9,705 nt of DNA from Clostridia bacterium (GTDB taxonomy: Bacteria > Bacillota_A > Clostridia > Oscillospirales > Butyricicoccaceae), in the NCBI GenBank assembly GCA_017421885.1, contig JAFOHJ010000033.1, positions 1 through 9,705 on the forward strand. Reading direction: 5' to 3'. Each line of letters opens with the position of its first letter. The first letter of the stretch is position 1. The notes below the pieces were generated by a model. The model saw only the letters and a list, made by a program, of their open reading frames with translations. It was not told the origin of the DNA and searched no databases. The translations under genes and the position numbers were made by a program. Below are positions 1-7,208 of this stretch, in pieces.

Positions 1-60
1 GTTTTTCTTAAGAGTTTATTTGCAAAACTTTATGAGCATACTGTCTTTATTAAGGCAGGT
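1..60 (+). promoter_or_regulatory. Upstream region of the ger operon with a weak sporulation-type promoter candidate
   Basis: This short AT-rich leader precedes the germination operon. At 14-18 it reads GTTTA and, 18 bases later at 37-43, CATACTG. These resemble the -35 (G-H-A-T-R) and -10 (CATnnTA) elements of sigma-G promoters with one mismatch each. Sigma-G or sigma-F control is the known rule for gerA-type operons in spore formers, because the receptors are made in the forespore, and that makes the match worth recording. The predicted RNA start, near 50, would leave a very short leader. No good sigma-A promoter is visible. The run of T at 2-6 could be the tail of an upstream gene's terminator, but its stem would lie outside the window. 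Confidence 0.25.
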
Positions 61-1512
61 GTGAAAATGAAACTTAACGGAAGCTATGAGCATGACATAA
101 AACTCATGGAAAATCTTACGGCGGGCGATCCTACGGTCAAACAGCGCGACTTCGAAGGGCGGTATAACCCGGAGATACGGTGCCGCATCTTTTTCAGCGA
201 CGGCATGGTGTCGTCACAGCTGCTGAGCGATGGCATTCTCGAGCCGATAATCAATTTCAGAGGCGAGCTGCCAAAGGACGAGGTGCTGGATTATATGGCC
301 CTTGCCGTTCTGGAGCTGCCCGAGGTGCGGCATTCCAACGACAGCAGCGACATGGCAGAGGCGCTCAACTACGGCGATGTTCTGCTTTTTGCCGAAGGTC
401 AGCCGGGGGCCCTTATAATAGGCTGCAAGAACTTCACCTACCGCGGCATCTCAGAGCCTGAGGAAGAAAAGGTGGCGCGGGGACCGCGTGAAGGTTTCAC
501 CGAGCCTATAATGATAAATATCTCGATGCTAAAGCGCAGGCTGCGCACCCATAAGCTCAGGATAGACATGGTGACTGTGGGTGACAGGACATCCACAGCC
601 TGTGGAGTTATTTCTCTCGACGGTGTGACCGACGAAAAGCTTGTGAAGCATGTTAAGGAGTTGGTGGAAAAGATCAAGATTGACGGCATACTCAGCTCCA
701 ATTATATATCCGAGCTTATTGATCCCGCGCCCTTCGGCTTTTTCAGAAGGATAGGCTCGACTGCGAGGCCCGATGTGGCGGCGGCCAAGCTGCTGGAAGG
801 CAGAGTGCTAATAATGGTTGACGGCAGCCCTCAGGTGCTGACTCTGCCATTCGTTTTTCTCGAGCATTTTCAGAGTCCTGAGGATTATTATGTCACATGG
901 CATCATGCCGCCTTCTCGAGGGCACTGCGCATGGCGGCCTTTGCGCTGTCGATAACGCTGGTGCCTGTTTATGTGGCCGTCCTTAACTATCATCCGGGGA
1001 CATTCCCTACAATGATGATAATGAATATCGTGGCTCTTCAGCAGGCTACCCCCTTTTCGGCCCTGACCGAATCGGTGCTGCTTCTTATTGCCTTTGACCT
1101 GCTGCGTGAAGCAGGACTCAGAACTCCGGCCAGCGTTGGGCAGACCCTTTCGATCGTAGGAGCGCTGATACTGGGCCAGTCGGCGGTAGAGGCCAATATC
1201 GTGTCGCCTTCAATGTTGATCGTGGTGGCTCTTTCGGGGGTCACGGGCCTTATTATAAATGACCTTCGTAATCAGGTGGTGCTGATAAGGTTTATGCTGC
1301 TGGCACTTGGTGCGGCGGCAGGCCTTTGGGGTATAGCGGCAGGGATGACCATCGTCCTCGGCAGGATGGCCGAGATAGGCAGTTTTGGAGCCGATTATCT
1401 TACGGGTATGCCGCTAAATGCTCAGGGCAGCCACGAAGACAGCTTCTTCCGCACTCCCATCAGCATGATGAAGAAGTCGGGACGGTTTATGGCGCAGAGG
1501 GACAGATATTGA
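61..1512 (+). CDS. gerA: Spore germinant receptor, GerA-family subunit A (GerKA/SpoVAF-like)
   Basis: Membrane subunit of a spore germinant receptor, expected in the inner spore membrane, where it works with the B and C subunits to sense nutrients and start germination. The 483 residues fit the family's usual length. The N-terminal half (about 1-275) is the soluble GerA domain, with the signature RGPREGF at 140-146 followed by TEPIMINISMLKRR, then TARPDVAAAKLLEGR near 234-248 and a VDG turn at 253-255. From about 285 the protein is membrane-embedded: SITLVPVYVAVLNYHPGTFP at 297-316, LLREAGLRTP at 347-356, and GQTLSIVGALILGQSAVEA at 360-378, all classic family motifs. The C-terminus is a polar tail. 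Start choice is uncertain: GTG at 61 has AAGG 5 bases upstream, while ATG at 67 (two codons later) is equally possible. The stop overlaps the next gene's start. The exact germinant cannot be read from sequence. Confidence 0.95.
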   Translation: MKMKLNGSYEHDIKLMENLTAGDPTVKQRDFEGRYNPEIRCRIFFSDGMVSSQLLSDGILEPIINFRGELPKDEVLDYMALAVLELPEVRHSNDSSDMAEALNYGDVLLFAEGQPGALIIGCKNFTYRGISEPEEEKVARGPREGFTEPIMINISMLKRRLRTHKLRIDMVTVGDRTSTACGVISLDGVTDEKLVKHVKELVEKIKIDGILSSNYISELIDPAPFGFFRRIGSTARPDVAAAKLLEGRVLIMVDGSPQVLTLPFVFLEHFQSPEDYYVTWHHAAFSRALRMAAFALSITLVPVYVAVLNYHPGTFPTMMIMNIVALQQATPFSALTESVLLLIAFDLLREAGLRTPASVGQTLSIVGALILGQSAVEANIVSPSMLIVVALSGVTGLIINDLRNQVVLIRFMLLALGAAAGLWGIAAGMTIVLGRMAEIGSFGADYLTGMPLNAQGSHEDSFFRTPISMMKKSGRFMAQRDRY

Positions 1513-2561
1513 AGCGGATCATGATAATGCTTGCAGCTGTATTCTGCCTTATGCAGCTTGCAGGATGCCATGGAGGCGACCTTCAGCAGTTCTATATCGT
1601 TACGGCTGCGGCAGTGGATACAGAAGATGGGCGGTATAAGCTCACCCTAGAGGGCAGCGCCAACAGGCTGGGTGAAAATAAGATCCCTCAGCCTGCCTTG
1701 CAGGTCGGGAAGGGCGAAACGGTGACCCAATGCCTGCAGGATGTGCAGAGCCGTTCGGGCGAGCTGCCTTATATGCGCCATAGCATACTGATAGCGCTGT
1801 CGCAGAACTCGATAAACCAGTCGTTGGGCGATCTAATGTCGTATATTCAGGGTGAGGACAGCATCCGCCTCAATGTACGCGTAGTTATGGCAAAGGAGGG
1901 CGAGGCAGCTTCCCTTTTGAGCGACCGTGAGTTTGCCTCAAGCCGCATCCTCAAGAGCTTTACCGGAGCGGCAAAGCGGCTGACAACGACCGATGTTCAG
2001 CTGTATGACCTGATGTACTGCCTTGATTCACCGGGGATAGATGGCTGGATGCCGGTAAGCGGAGAGGATGGGACCGAGGGGCTGGCGCTGCTGAGCGGCT
2101 ACAGCTATGCTGGATATCTCGAGCCGCGACTGGTGCCTTCATTCCTGATGATGACGGGAAAGGCCGAGGGCGGCAGCCTGACAGCCGAAGTCGGGGGCAA
2201 ATATGTTTCCTTCAGTTTGACGGACTGCAGCAGAAACATGGCTGTCAGGTTGGTGAACGGAGTGCCGAGGGTCAGCATAGGCATAAAGGCGGATTTCCGC
2301 CTTAGGGATATGCCGGAGCATACAGCAGAGGTATATGAGGCGGCGCTTGAGAAGCGCCTTGTTTCGGAGGGGCATGAGGTGTTTGAGAGGCTCAAAGCCT
2401 CGGCCTGTGATGCTTTAGGGGCGGGGCAGTATCTGAGCAGGTTTTTGCCTTCGGTGTGGGAACAGGCAGAGGGCAGGTGGCACGAGCTTTTTTCGCAGGC
2501 CGAGCTGGAGCTCGAGGTTGAGTGCCGCCTTGAGAACCGAGGGAAGACGGAGGGAATGTAA
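1509..2561 (+). CDS. gerC: Spore germination lipoprotein, Ger(x)C family subunit C
   Basis: Lipoprotein subunit of the germinant receptor, expected to be anchored on the outer face of the inner spore membrane. The reading frame is open from 1326, but the gene most likely starts at TTG 1509: AGAGGG at 1496-1501 sits 7 bases upstream, and only this start gives the basic MKR opening of a signal peptide. ATG at 1521 or 1527 are alternatives. The product is 350 residues, normal for the family. The signal peptide ends in a lipobox LAGC, with Cys20 as the predicted lipidation site, followed by a short linker and FYIVTAAAVD, equivalent to the usual family opening. The central part (GKGETVTQCLQDVQSRSGEL, then YMRHSILIALSQ) and the helical C-terminal part (from about 270, with FLPSVWEQAEGRWHELF) match the Ger(x)C fold. 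The TTG overlaps the gerA stop (TTGA), indicating translational coupling. Confidence 0.93.
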   Translation: MKRIMIMLAAVFCLMQLAGCHGGDLQQFYIVTAAAVDTEDGRYKLTLEGSANRLGENKIPQPALQVGKGETVTQCLQDVQSRSGELPYMRHSILIALSQNSINQSLGDLMSYIQGEDSIRLNVRVVMAKEGEAASLLSDREFASSRILKSFTGAAKRLTTTDVQLYDLMYCLDSPGIDGWMPVSGEDGTEGLALLSGYSYAGYLEPRLVPSFLMMTGKAEGGSLTAEVGGKYVSFSLTDCSRNMAVRLVNGVPRVSIGIKADFRLRDMPEHTAEVYEAALEKRLVSEGHEVFERLKASACDALGAGQYLSRFLPSVWEQAEGRWHELFSQAELELEVECRLENRGKTEGM

Positions 2562-3598
2562 TGAGCCATAAACTGAGCACATACCGGGTGTTTGCGGCGG
2601 TGTTTCTCTTTCTTAATGCAGGTAGCATAAACACCGGCCTCGAGCCGATGGGGAAGGCGACATGGCTGGGCTGCCTTGCCTCCGCTGTTATTGCAGCGAT
2701 TATTGTCCCACTTATGGTAAAGGTATGTCGTGGCGGGATTGAGCAAAACCGCGGCGTGAGGGGAGCGGCCTCGGTCATGCTGGCGGCAGCTGTGCTTTCG
2801 GGAGGAGTGCTGCTGGGACAGTTCCGGATATTTGTAACGACCTATAACGAGCTTGTGCCTTCACCGTCCCTTGTGGTATTGGTGGTCGGCGCGGCGGCCC
2901 TTTATCTCAGCTGCCTAAGAGGTCACGGACTGTGGAGGTATTGCGAGGCGGCGTTTGCCGCGGTTATATTTCTATTGGCGGTGTCGCTGTTTATCGGCAT
3001 ACATGAGATCGACACAATGCGCCTCCTGCCCCTTTGGCAGGGAGAGGGCGGCCGCGGCATTGCAGATGTGCTTAAGGTATACGGTAGCTTTTTTGCCGAT
3101 ATTTTTGCCGTACTTTATGTGCTGGCAGGCAGCAGCGACGACCGAGAGCTGATCGCAGGCGCACGGTGGGGTATAGCAGCAGACGGCCTTGTCATGGCGC
3201 TTTTCAGGGTTAAATGTATCGGTATTATAGGCTATGTCACCGCACGGAGATATGCCTTCCCGGTGTATGCCCTGTCGGGACTTCAGCGCATCGGAAGCTA
3301 CGGCATCCACATAGAGGATGTGATCACCTGCGCCCTTGCGGTTGCAAGGATCGTAAAGCTCGCGGTGATCATAAAGTTCTGCACTTCCTGCTTTGAGGCT
3401 GTTTCGGGGAGAAAACATGCAAAACAGCTCCTGAATACCGCAGCTGCTACCCTTATAGTACTGTTTGCTGTATTCGTCATAGGCAGCGATATCGTTATGG
3501 ATCTGTGGTTGAACCGTGTGTGGATATTTGAGACGGCTGCCTTTGTTGTACTGCCTTTTGGGGCATACCATTGGATAAAAAGAAACGGCAGGGCATAG
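2561..3598 (+). CDS. gerB: Spore germination permease-like protein, GerB family subunit B
   Basis: Integral membrane subunit of the germinant receptor, belonging to the endospore germination branch of the APC amino-acid permease superfamily; it probably contributes the germinant-binding site. The 345 residues are slightly short of the typical ~360. Hydrophobic segments lie at about 8-24, 35-53, 70-88, 102-118, 128-147, 174-190, 203-226, 255-275, 293-311 and 321-338, giving the expected ten or so helices. The stretch FPVYALSGLQRIGSYGIHIE at 233-252 corresponds to the conserved family region before helix 8. ATG 2561 shares its A with the gerC TAA stop; GGAGGG at 2549-2554 lies 6 bases upstream, so the start is well supported. 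Gene order A-C-B is common in Clostridia (as in the gerK operons) and differs from the A-B-C order of Bacillus gerA. Confidence 0.93.
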   Translation: MSHKLSTYRVFAAVFLFLNAGSINTGLEPMGKATWLGCLASAVIAAIIVPLMVKVCRGGIEQNRGVRGAASVMLAAAVLSGGVLLGQFRIFVTTYNELVPSPSLVVLVVGAAALYLSCLRGHGLWRYCEAAFAAVIFLLAVSLFIGIHEIDTMRLLPLWQGEGGRGIADVLKVYGSFFADIFAVLYVLAGSSDDRELIAGARWGIAADGLVMALFRVKCIGIIGYVTARRYAFPVYALSGLQRIGSYGIHIEDVITCALAVARIVKLAVIIKFCTSCFEAVSGRKHAKQLLNTAAATLIVLFAVFVIGSDIVMDLWLNRVWIFETAAFVVLPFGAYHWIKRNGRA

Positions 3599-3613
3599 CG
3601 CCCTGCCGTTTTT
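3584..3613. terminator. Bidirectional intrinsic terminator between convergent gerB and MATE gene
   Basis: An 11-bp perfect stem AACGGCAGGGC (3584-3594) pairs with 3600-3610 around the 5-base loop ATAGC. It is followed on the plus strand by five T (3609-3613) and on the minus strand by a T-rich run (complement of 3577-3585). The gerB stop TAG (3596-3598) lies inside the loop, so the last gerB codons form the left arm. The MATE stop is only about 12 bases away on the other side, so one hairpin probably ends transcription in both directions. Confidence 0.9.
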
Positions 3614-3622
3614 GCGGTGTAT

Positions 3623-4927
3623 TCAGTTTCTTTTCATTTTCATAGAGAATATGCCGTACAGCATACAGACAACCTCGGTAAGGGGAGCGGCCAGCCATAC
3701 ACCTGTCATGCCAAAAAGCAATGCCATAGCAACGGAAATTGGTACTATAAGCATAAATCCGCGCATAAGCGAGATGGCATGGGCGGGAGCGGGACGGTTG
3801 GACGAGGTGAAATATAGGCTTATGACGATGTTGAAGCAGCAGAAGGGCATCATTGTGAAATAAAGCCTGAGGCCCGATGCAGCTATATCCTGCAGAAGGG
3901 CGTTGCCCTCGCTGTTGAATACAGAGGTTATGGGGTCTGCAAGAGTGAATACCGTCAGATAGACTATGGCCGAGAAGGTAAAGCCGGATACCAGCGCATA
4001 GCGCAGGGTGGCGTACATGTTTTCGCCTTCTCCCGAGCCGGCATATCGGCTGAAAAGAGGCTGAACTCCCTGGCCGAGGCCTGAGAATACTCCGGTTATG
4101 ACGAGAGCGATGTTTGCGACTACTCCATAAGCGGCAACTCCGGTGCTGCCCGAGATCATAAGTATCAGAGTGTTGAACAGAATGATGATGACTCCGGCTG
4201 ACACCTCGGTTACGAAGGATGGGAAGCCGAGGGTTATCATCTTTTTTACGGCATCGGCCGAAATAGGTGTTTTCATAAGGCGGAAACCGCATTTAGGGCC
4301 TAAATAATGCCTCGACATGATAATGATTGAAACAAGGGGTGAGAAGCCGGTGGCAAGAATGGCGCCGAACATACCCATGCCCATGGGAAAGATGAAGACA
4401 TAGTCGAGGACGATGTTGACAATGTTGCCCATCAGCTGGGCCGCCATGGTGAGGCGGGGCTGGCCGTCGTTTCGCACAAAGCTGAGCATGATGCCGTTGA
4501 GGATATAGATGGGAGCGAAGATAAGCAGCCAGCGCAGGTAGGTGGAGGTCATTACGAGGATATGTCCCTCAGCACCAAGCAGCGAGGATATAGGCACGGC
4601 AAGGAACAGGCCGCAGAGCACAAACAGGAAGGCAGGCAGAGCTGAGGCGGCAACTACATTGGTGAAGAGAGGTGCGGCATCATCTTCGCGGCCCTGCGCC
4701 CTGAGGATGGTGTAGCGGGTCGCGCCACCCATGCCGAACATCAGGCCACAGCCGTATACTACATTATATAGGGGGATTGCAAGGTTAAGGGCGGCAAGGC
4801 CGTCGGTGCCCAGGCCGGCCGAAACGAAGAAGGTGTCGGCAAGAATGTAAAGAGACACTCCCAGCGTTCCCAGCACGCTGAGAAGGGAATATCTTATAAA
4901 ATCGTGCAGAACGATGTTTTTTTTCAT
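3623..4927 (-). CDS. MATE-family multidrug/cation efflux transporter (MepA-like)
   Basis: Inner-membrane antiporter of the MATE family, which exports cationic compounds in exchange for Na+ or H+. The reading frame is open from 5020, but the start is ATG 4927: GGAGGG (complement of 4934-4939) lies 6 bases upstream, and the upstream codons fall in the structured leader. The product is 434 residues, typical for MATE proteins with twelve membrane helices in two lobes. Supporting segments are ILADTFFVSAGLG (28-40, with the conserved helix-1 Asp31), GMGGATRYTILRAQG (65-79), FVRNDGQPRLTMAAQLMGNI (150-169) followed by NIVLDYVFIFP, and in the second lobe GLGQGVQPLFSRYAGSG (283-299) and GMTGVWLAAPLTE (406-418). 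The pattern fits the MepA/DinF-like branch. The substrate is unknown from sequence; if the leader is a guanidine riboswitch (see findings), guanidinium export is likely. It is a single-gene unit, convergent with gerB and divergent from typA. Confidence 0.92.
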   Translation of the reverse strand: MKKNIVLHDFIRYSLLSVLGTLGVSLYILADTFFVSAGLGTDGLAALNLAIPLYNVVYGCGLMFGMGGATRYTILRAQGREDDAAPLFTNVVAASALPAFLFVLCGLFLAVPISSLLGAEGHILVMTSTYLRWLLIFAPIYILNGIMLSFVRNDGQPRLTMAAQLMGNIVNIVLDYVFIFPMGMGMFGAILATGFSPLVSIIIMSRHYLGPKCGFRLMKTPISADAVKKMITLGFPSFVTEVSAGVIIILFNTLILMISGSTGVAAYGVVANIALVITGVFSGLGQGVQPLFSRYAGSGEGENMYATLRYALVSGFTFSAIVYLTVFTLADPITSVFNSEGNALLQDIAASGLRLYFTMMPFCCFNIVISLYFTSSNRPAPAHAISLMRGFMLIVPISVAMALLFGMTGVWLAAPLTEVVCMLYGIFSMKMKRN

Positions 4928-4946
4928 AATAAGCCCTCCAAAAACC

Positions 4947-5018
4947 AAAAAAGCGCCGGACCCTGTCTTCTGTGGCCTAATGACAGGATTCCCGCGCGTC
5001 TGTCCTCTACCCGGCGGC
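4947..5018 (-). ncRNA. Structured 5' leader of the MATE gene, candidate riboswitch/attenuator (possibly guanidine-IV, mepA motif)
   Basis: On the minus strand, the leader RNA between the promoter and the ribosome binding site can fold in alternative ways. CTGTC (4986-4982) can pair with upstream GACAG (5004-5000) or, extended to CCTGTC (4987-4982), with downstream GACAGG (4967-4962); these pairings exclude each other. CGCCGG (5016-5011) can pair with CCGGCG (4959-4954), which is followed by one C and six T (4952-4947), the layout of an intrinsic terminator placed just before the GGAGGG site. This is the architecture of a transcription-controlling riboswitch. The guanidine-IV riboswitch (mepA motif) is known to precede MATE genes in Clostridia and to act through a terminator. 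I infer that class from context and architecture; I could not match it to the published consensus. It could instead be another class or a leader attenuator. Confidence 0.5.
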
Positions 5019-5047
5019 AAAGGAAGAGTTTATTCTGTATCGGCCCT

Positions 5048-5076
5048 ATGATAGCACATTTTTTAGCTGTAATCAA
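5048..5076 (-). promoter_or_regulatory. Sigma-A promoter of the MATE gene
   Basis: On the minus strand the -35 element TTGATT (complement of 5071-5076) is separated by exactly 17 bases from the -10 element TATCAT (complement of 5048-5053). These are four of six and five of six matches to consensus. The predicted RNA start is near 5041, giving a leader of about 113 nt before the ATG at 4927. This is far longer than the ~33 nt leader of the divergent typA, and is consistent with a regulatory RNA. Confidence 0.65.
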
Positions 5077-5084
5077 GAAATTAT

Positions 5085-5114
5085 TTGACAGTCCTATAAA
5101 GATGGCGCTATAAT
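5085..5114 (+). promoter_or_regulatory. Strong sigma-A promoter of typA
   Basis: A perfect TTGACA -35 (5085-5090) and a perfect TATAAT -10 (5109-5114) are separated by 18 bases. The RNA start should lie near 5121, about 33 bases before the typA ATG. Only 8 bases separate this -35 from the -35 of the divergent MATE promoter, so the two polymerase sites face away from each other across a very short shared segment. Confidence 0.85.
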
Positions 5115-5153
5115 AAGACGTTAAAAATCTGAGAATTAAGGGGATATATTTAA

Positions 5154-6980
5154 ATGAAAAGAGAAGATCTGAGAAATATTGCCATTATCGCTCACGTCGA
5201 CCATGGCAAGACAACTCTTGTCGACCAGATGCTCAAGCAGTCGGGCACCTTCCGCGAAAATCAGGAAGTAGCCGACCGTGTTATGGACTCGAATGACCTC
5301 GAGCGCGAGCGCGGCATCACGATCCTTGCAAAAAACACAGCTGTATATTATAAGAACACAAAAATCAATATCATCGACACACCGGGCCATGCCGACTTCG
5401 GCGGCGAGGTAGAGCGTGTCCTCAAGATGGTAAACGGCGTTATCCTGCTGGTAGACGCAGCCGAGGGCACAATGCCCCAGACACGCTTCGTCCTTCAGAA
5501 GGCCCTTTCGCTGGGCCATAAGGTCGTTGTAGTAGTCAATAAGATCGATCGTCCCGATGCCCGTATCAACGAGGTCATCGACGAGGTGCTCGATCTGCTT
5601 ATCGATCTCGGCGCCGACGACGAACAGCTCAACTCTCCCGTTCTCTTCTGCTCGGGCCGCGAGGGCACAGCTTCGCTGACACCCGAAGGACCTCACGAGA
5701 ACTTTGCGCCTCTCTTCGATGCCATTCTCGAATATATCGATTGCCCCGAGGTTGACGAAGAGGCTCCCGCACAGATGCTGATCTCCTCCATCGACTATAA
5801 CGAGTATGTAGGCCGAATCTGCATCGGCCGCGTCGAGCGCGGTACCATCCGCAAGAACCAGGATATCATGGTCTGCCACTATCACAACAACCACGATCCC
5901 TATAAGTCCAAGATCGTCAACCTTTATTCCATCGAAGGTCTCGGACGCGCACCCATCGAAGAGGCACATGCCGGCGAGATCGTCTGCCTTTCGGGTATTG
6001 CCGATGTTAATATCGGCGACACACTCTGTAATGTAGACTGTGTTGAGCCCCTGCCCTTCGTAAAAATCTCCGAGCCCACAGTCGAGATGACCTTCTCGGT
6101 CAACAACAGCCCCTTTGCCGGCCGCGAGGGCAAGTTTGTTACATCCCGCCATCTGCGCGACCGTCTCATGCGCGAGCTGCTCAAGGACGTATCCCTCCGC
6201 GTTACCGAGACCGACTCTACCGAGAGCTTCAAGGTCGCAGGCCGCGGCGAGATGCATCTCTCCATTCTTATTGAAACAATGCGCCGCGAGGGCTATGAGT
6301 TCTGTGTAGGAGCGCCCCGCGTTCTTTATCAGGAGATCGACGGTGTTATGAGCGAGCCTGTTGAGACACTTGTCTGCGACGTTCCCAACGACTACGTCGG
6401 CGCAGTTATGGAAAAGATCGGCTCCCGCAAGGGTGAGCTCATTCAGATGAATCCCCAGGGCGATACACGCATGCGAATCGAATACACAGTTCCTTCCCGC
6501 GGCCTCTTCGGCTATCGTAACGAGTTTATGACCGACACACGCGGCGAGGGCATCATGAGCTCGGTATTTGCCGGCTATGTTCCCTATAAGGGCGATATCA
6601 TGACACGCAGCACCGGCTCGTTGATCGCCTTCGAGACAGGTGAAGCTGTTACCTACGGCCTCTTCAACGCTCAGGACCGCGGCGTTCTGTTCATTACACC
6701 CGGCACAAAGGTATACGAGGGCATGGTAGTAGGCCAGTCGCCCAAGGCCGAGGACATCAATGTCAACGTTTGTAAGAAAAAGCATGTCACCAATATGCGC
6801 GCATCGGGCAGCGACGAGGCAATGCGCCTTGTTCCTGCACGTCAGATGAGTCTCGAGGCTTGTATCGAGTTCATCGCCGAGGACGAGATGATCGAGGTCA
6901 CACCCAAGAACCTCCGCATCCGCAAGACCATCCTCGACAACCAGCTCCGTGCCAAGAGCATGGCGAAAAAGAACAAGTAA
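5154..6980 (+). CDS. typA: Ribosome-associated translational GTPase TypA/BipA
   Basis: Cytoplasmic GTPase of the EF-G/LepA translational family that binds the 70S ribosome and assists ribosome assembly and stress adaptation. The 608 residues equal the usual family length. The GTPase domain shows G1 AHVDHGKTT (13-21), G2 RGITI (53-57), G3 DTPGH (75-79), G4 NKID (129-132) and a G5-like SGREG (167-171). Next come an EF-Tu-like beta-barrel domain (about 205-295), EF-G domain III and V equivalents (for example [20 protein letters not shown] near 363-382, and [19 protein letters not shown]) and the BipA-specific C-terminal domain with the [11 protein letters not shown] segment and [13 protein letters not shown] tail. 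The start ATG 5154 is preceded by AAGGGG (5138-5143), 10 bases away. Isoleucine is almost always ATC here, whereas the ger and MATE genes use ATA often; this fits high expression rather than foreign origin. The gene stands alone between its own promoter and terminator. Confidence 0.98.
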   Translation: MKREDLRNIAIIAHVDHGKTTLVDQMLKQSGTFRENQEVADRVMDSNDLERERGITILAKNTAVYYKNTKINIIDTPGHADFGGEVERVLKMVNGVILLVDAAEGTMPQTRFVLQKALSLGHKVVVVVNKIDRPDARINEVIDEVLDLLIDLGADDEQLNSPVLFCSGREGTASLTPEGPHENFAPLFDAILEYIDCPEVDEEAPAQMLISSIDYNEYVGRICIGRVERGTIRKNQDIMVCHYHNNHDPYKSKIVNLYSIEGLGRAPIEEAHAGEIVCLSGIADVNIGDTLCNVDCVEPLPFVKISEPTVEMTFSVNNSPFAGREGKFVTSRHLRDRLMRELLKDVSLRVTETDSTESFKVAGRGEMHLSILIETMRREGYEFCVGAPRVLYQEIDGVMSEPVETLVCDVPNDYVGAVMEKIGSRKGELIQMNPQGDTRMRIEYTVPSRGLFGYRNEFMTDTRGEGIMSSVFAGYVPYKGDIMTRSTGSLIAFETGEAVTYGLFNAQDRGVLFITPGTKVYEGMVVGQSPKAEDINVNVCKKKHVTNMRASGSDEAMRLVPARQMSLEACIEFIAEDEMIEVTPKNLRIRKTILDNQLRAKSMAKKNK

Positions 6981-6990
6981 TTACCCCTAT

Positions 6991-7022
6991 AAGGGCTGCT
7001 TCCGTACGAAGCGGCCCTTTTT
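6991..7022 (+). terminator. Intrinsic terminator of typA
   Basis: A 12-bp stem with one G-U pair, AAGGGCTGCTTC (6991-7002) against GAAGCGGCCCTT (7008-7019), closes a 5-base loop and runs into five T (7018-7022). It begins 10 bases after the typA stop. Confidence 0.93.
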
Positions 7023-7118
7023 CATATTACCGGTAAAGATTAGTCGGCGGCAACCGATGAACTTAACGAAAAAACAACAAAAATAGTGTTTTTCATGCAA
7101 AATTGTGGGTTTTGCTTG

Positions 7119-7147
7119 TTGACAAAAAAAGCATTTGGAGATACCAT
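7119..7147 (+). promoter_or_regulatory. Sigma-A promoter of the nfnAB operon
   Basis: A perfect TTGACA -35 (7119-7124) is followed after 17 bases by TACCAT (7142-7147, four of six matches). CATAAT (7145-7150) is a closer -10 match but needs a 20-base spacer. The RNA start would lie near 7154-7157, leaving a leader of about 55 nt that includes a small hairpin. The -10 overlaps the first of three GATACC copies. The rest of the gap from 7023 to 7118 is AT-rich, with no gene and no convincing structure. Confidence 0.7.
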
Positions 7148-7188
7148 AATGATGTGTGCAATAACTTTGGTATCTTGTCTTTGATACC
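7139..7188 (+). repeat. Three GATACC motifs over the nfnA -10 and leader, candidate operator or leader hairpin
   Basis: AGATACCA (7139-7146) has a perfect 8-base inverted copy TGGTATCT (7168-7175), 21 bases apart. A third copy, GATACC (7183-7188), is inverted relative to the second with an 8-base gap (7175-7182), so the RNA can form a 6-bp hairpin at 7169-7188, just before the ribosome binding site at 7195-7200. The first copy covers the -10 region, where a bound regulator would block transcription. No known operator consensus was recognised. Confidence 0.4.
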
Positions 7189-7208
7189 TATATTAAGGAG
7201 AGTACAGA

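Noticed and set aside
1..10. Possible tail of an upstream terminator (GTTTTTCTTA)
   Set aside because: A T-run alone is insufficient, and any stem would be outside the window.
1326..1508. Extended N-terminus for the GerC frame, starting at 1326
   Set aside because: The extension would overlap the gerA coding region by about 190 bases and bury the signal peptide and lipobox inside the protein. TTG 1509 with AGAGGG upstream gives a proper lipoprotein.
4928..5020. N-terminal extension of the MATE protein up to 5020
   Set aside because: The 31 extra residues are not MATE-like, and GGAGGG lies 6 bases before ATG 4927. The bases are better explained as a structured leader.
5136..6785. 549-residue open frame on the minus strand across typA
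   Set aside because: It is an exact antisense shadow of typA. Its residues (many Ala, Leu, Val, Asp, Cys and His) mirror the strongly biased codons of typA, and it has no recognisable domain or ribosome binding site.
7068..7094. A-run and T-run inverted repeat (AAAAAC with GTTTTT)
   Set aside because: It is low-complexity AT pairing with a 12-base loop, expected by chance in an AT-rich gap.
7111..7131. TTGT-TG-ACAA palindrome at the nfnA -35, resembling a Rex redox-repressor site
   Set aside because: It is only a 4+4 palindrome, and much of it is the -35 hexamer itself. It lacks the longer TTGTTAA-type half-sites of clostridial Rex operators, so I do not call it.
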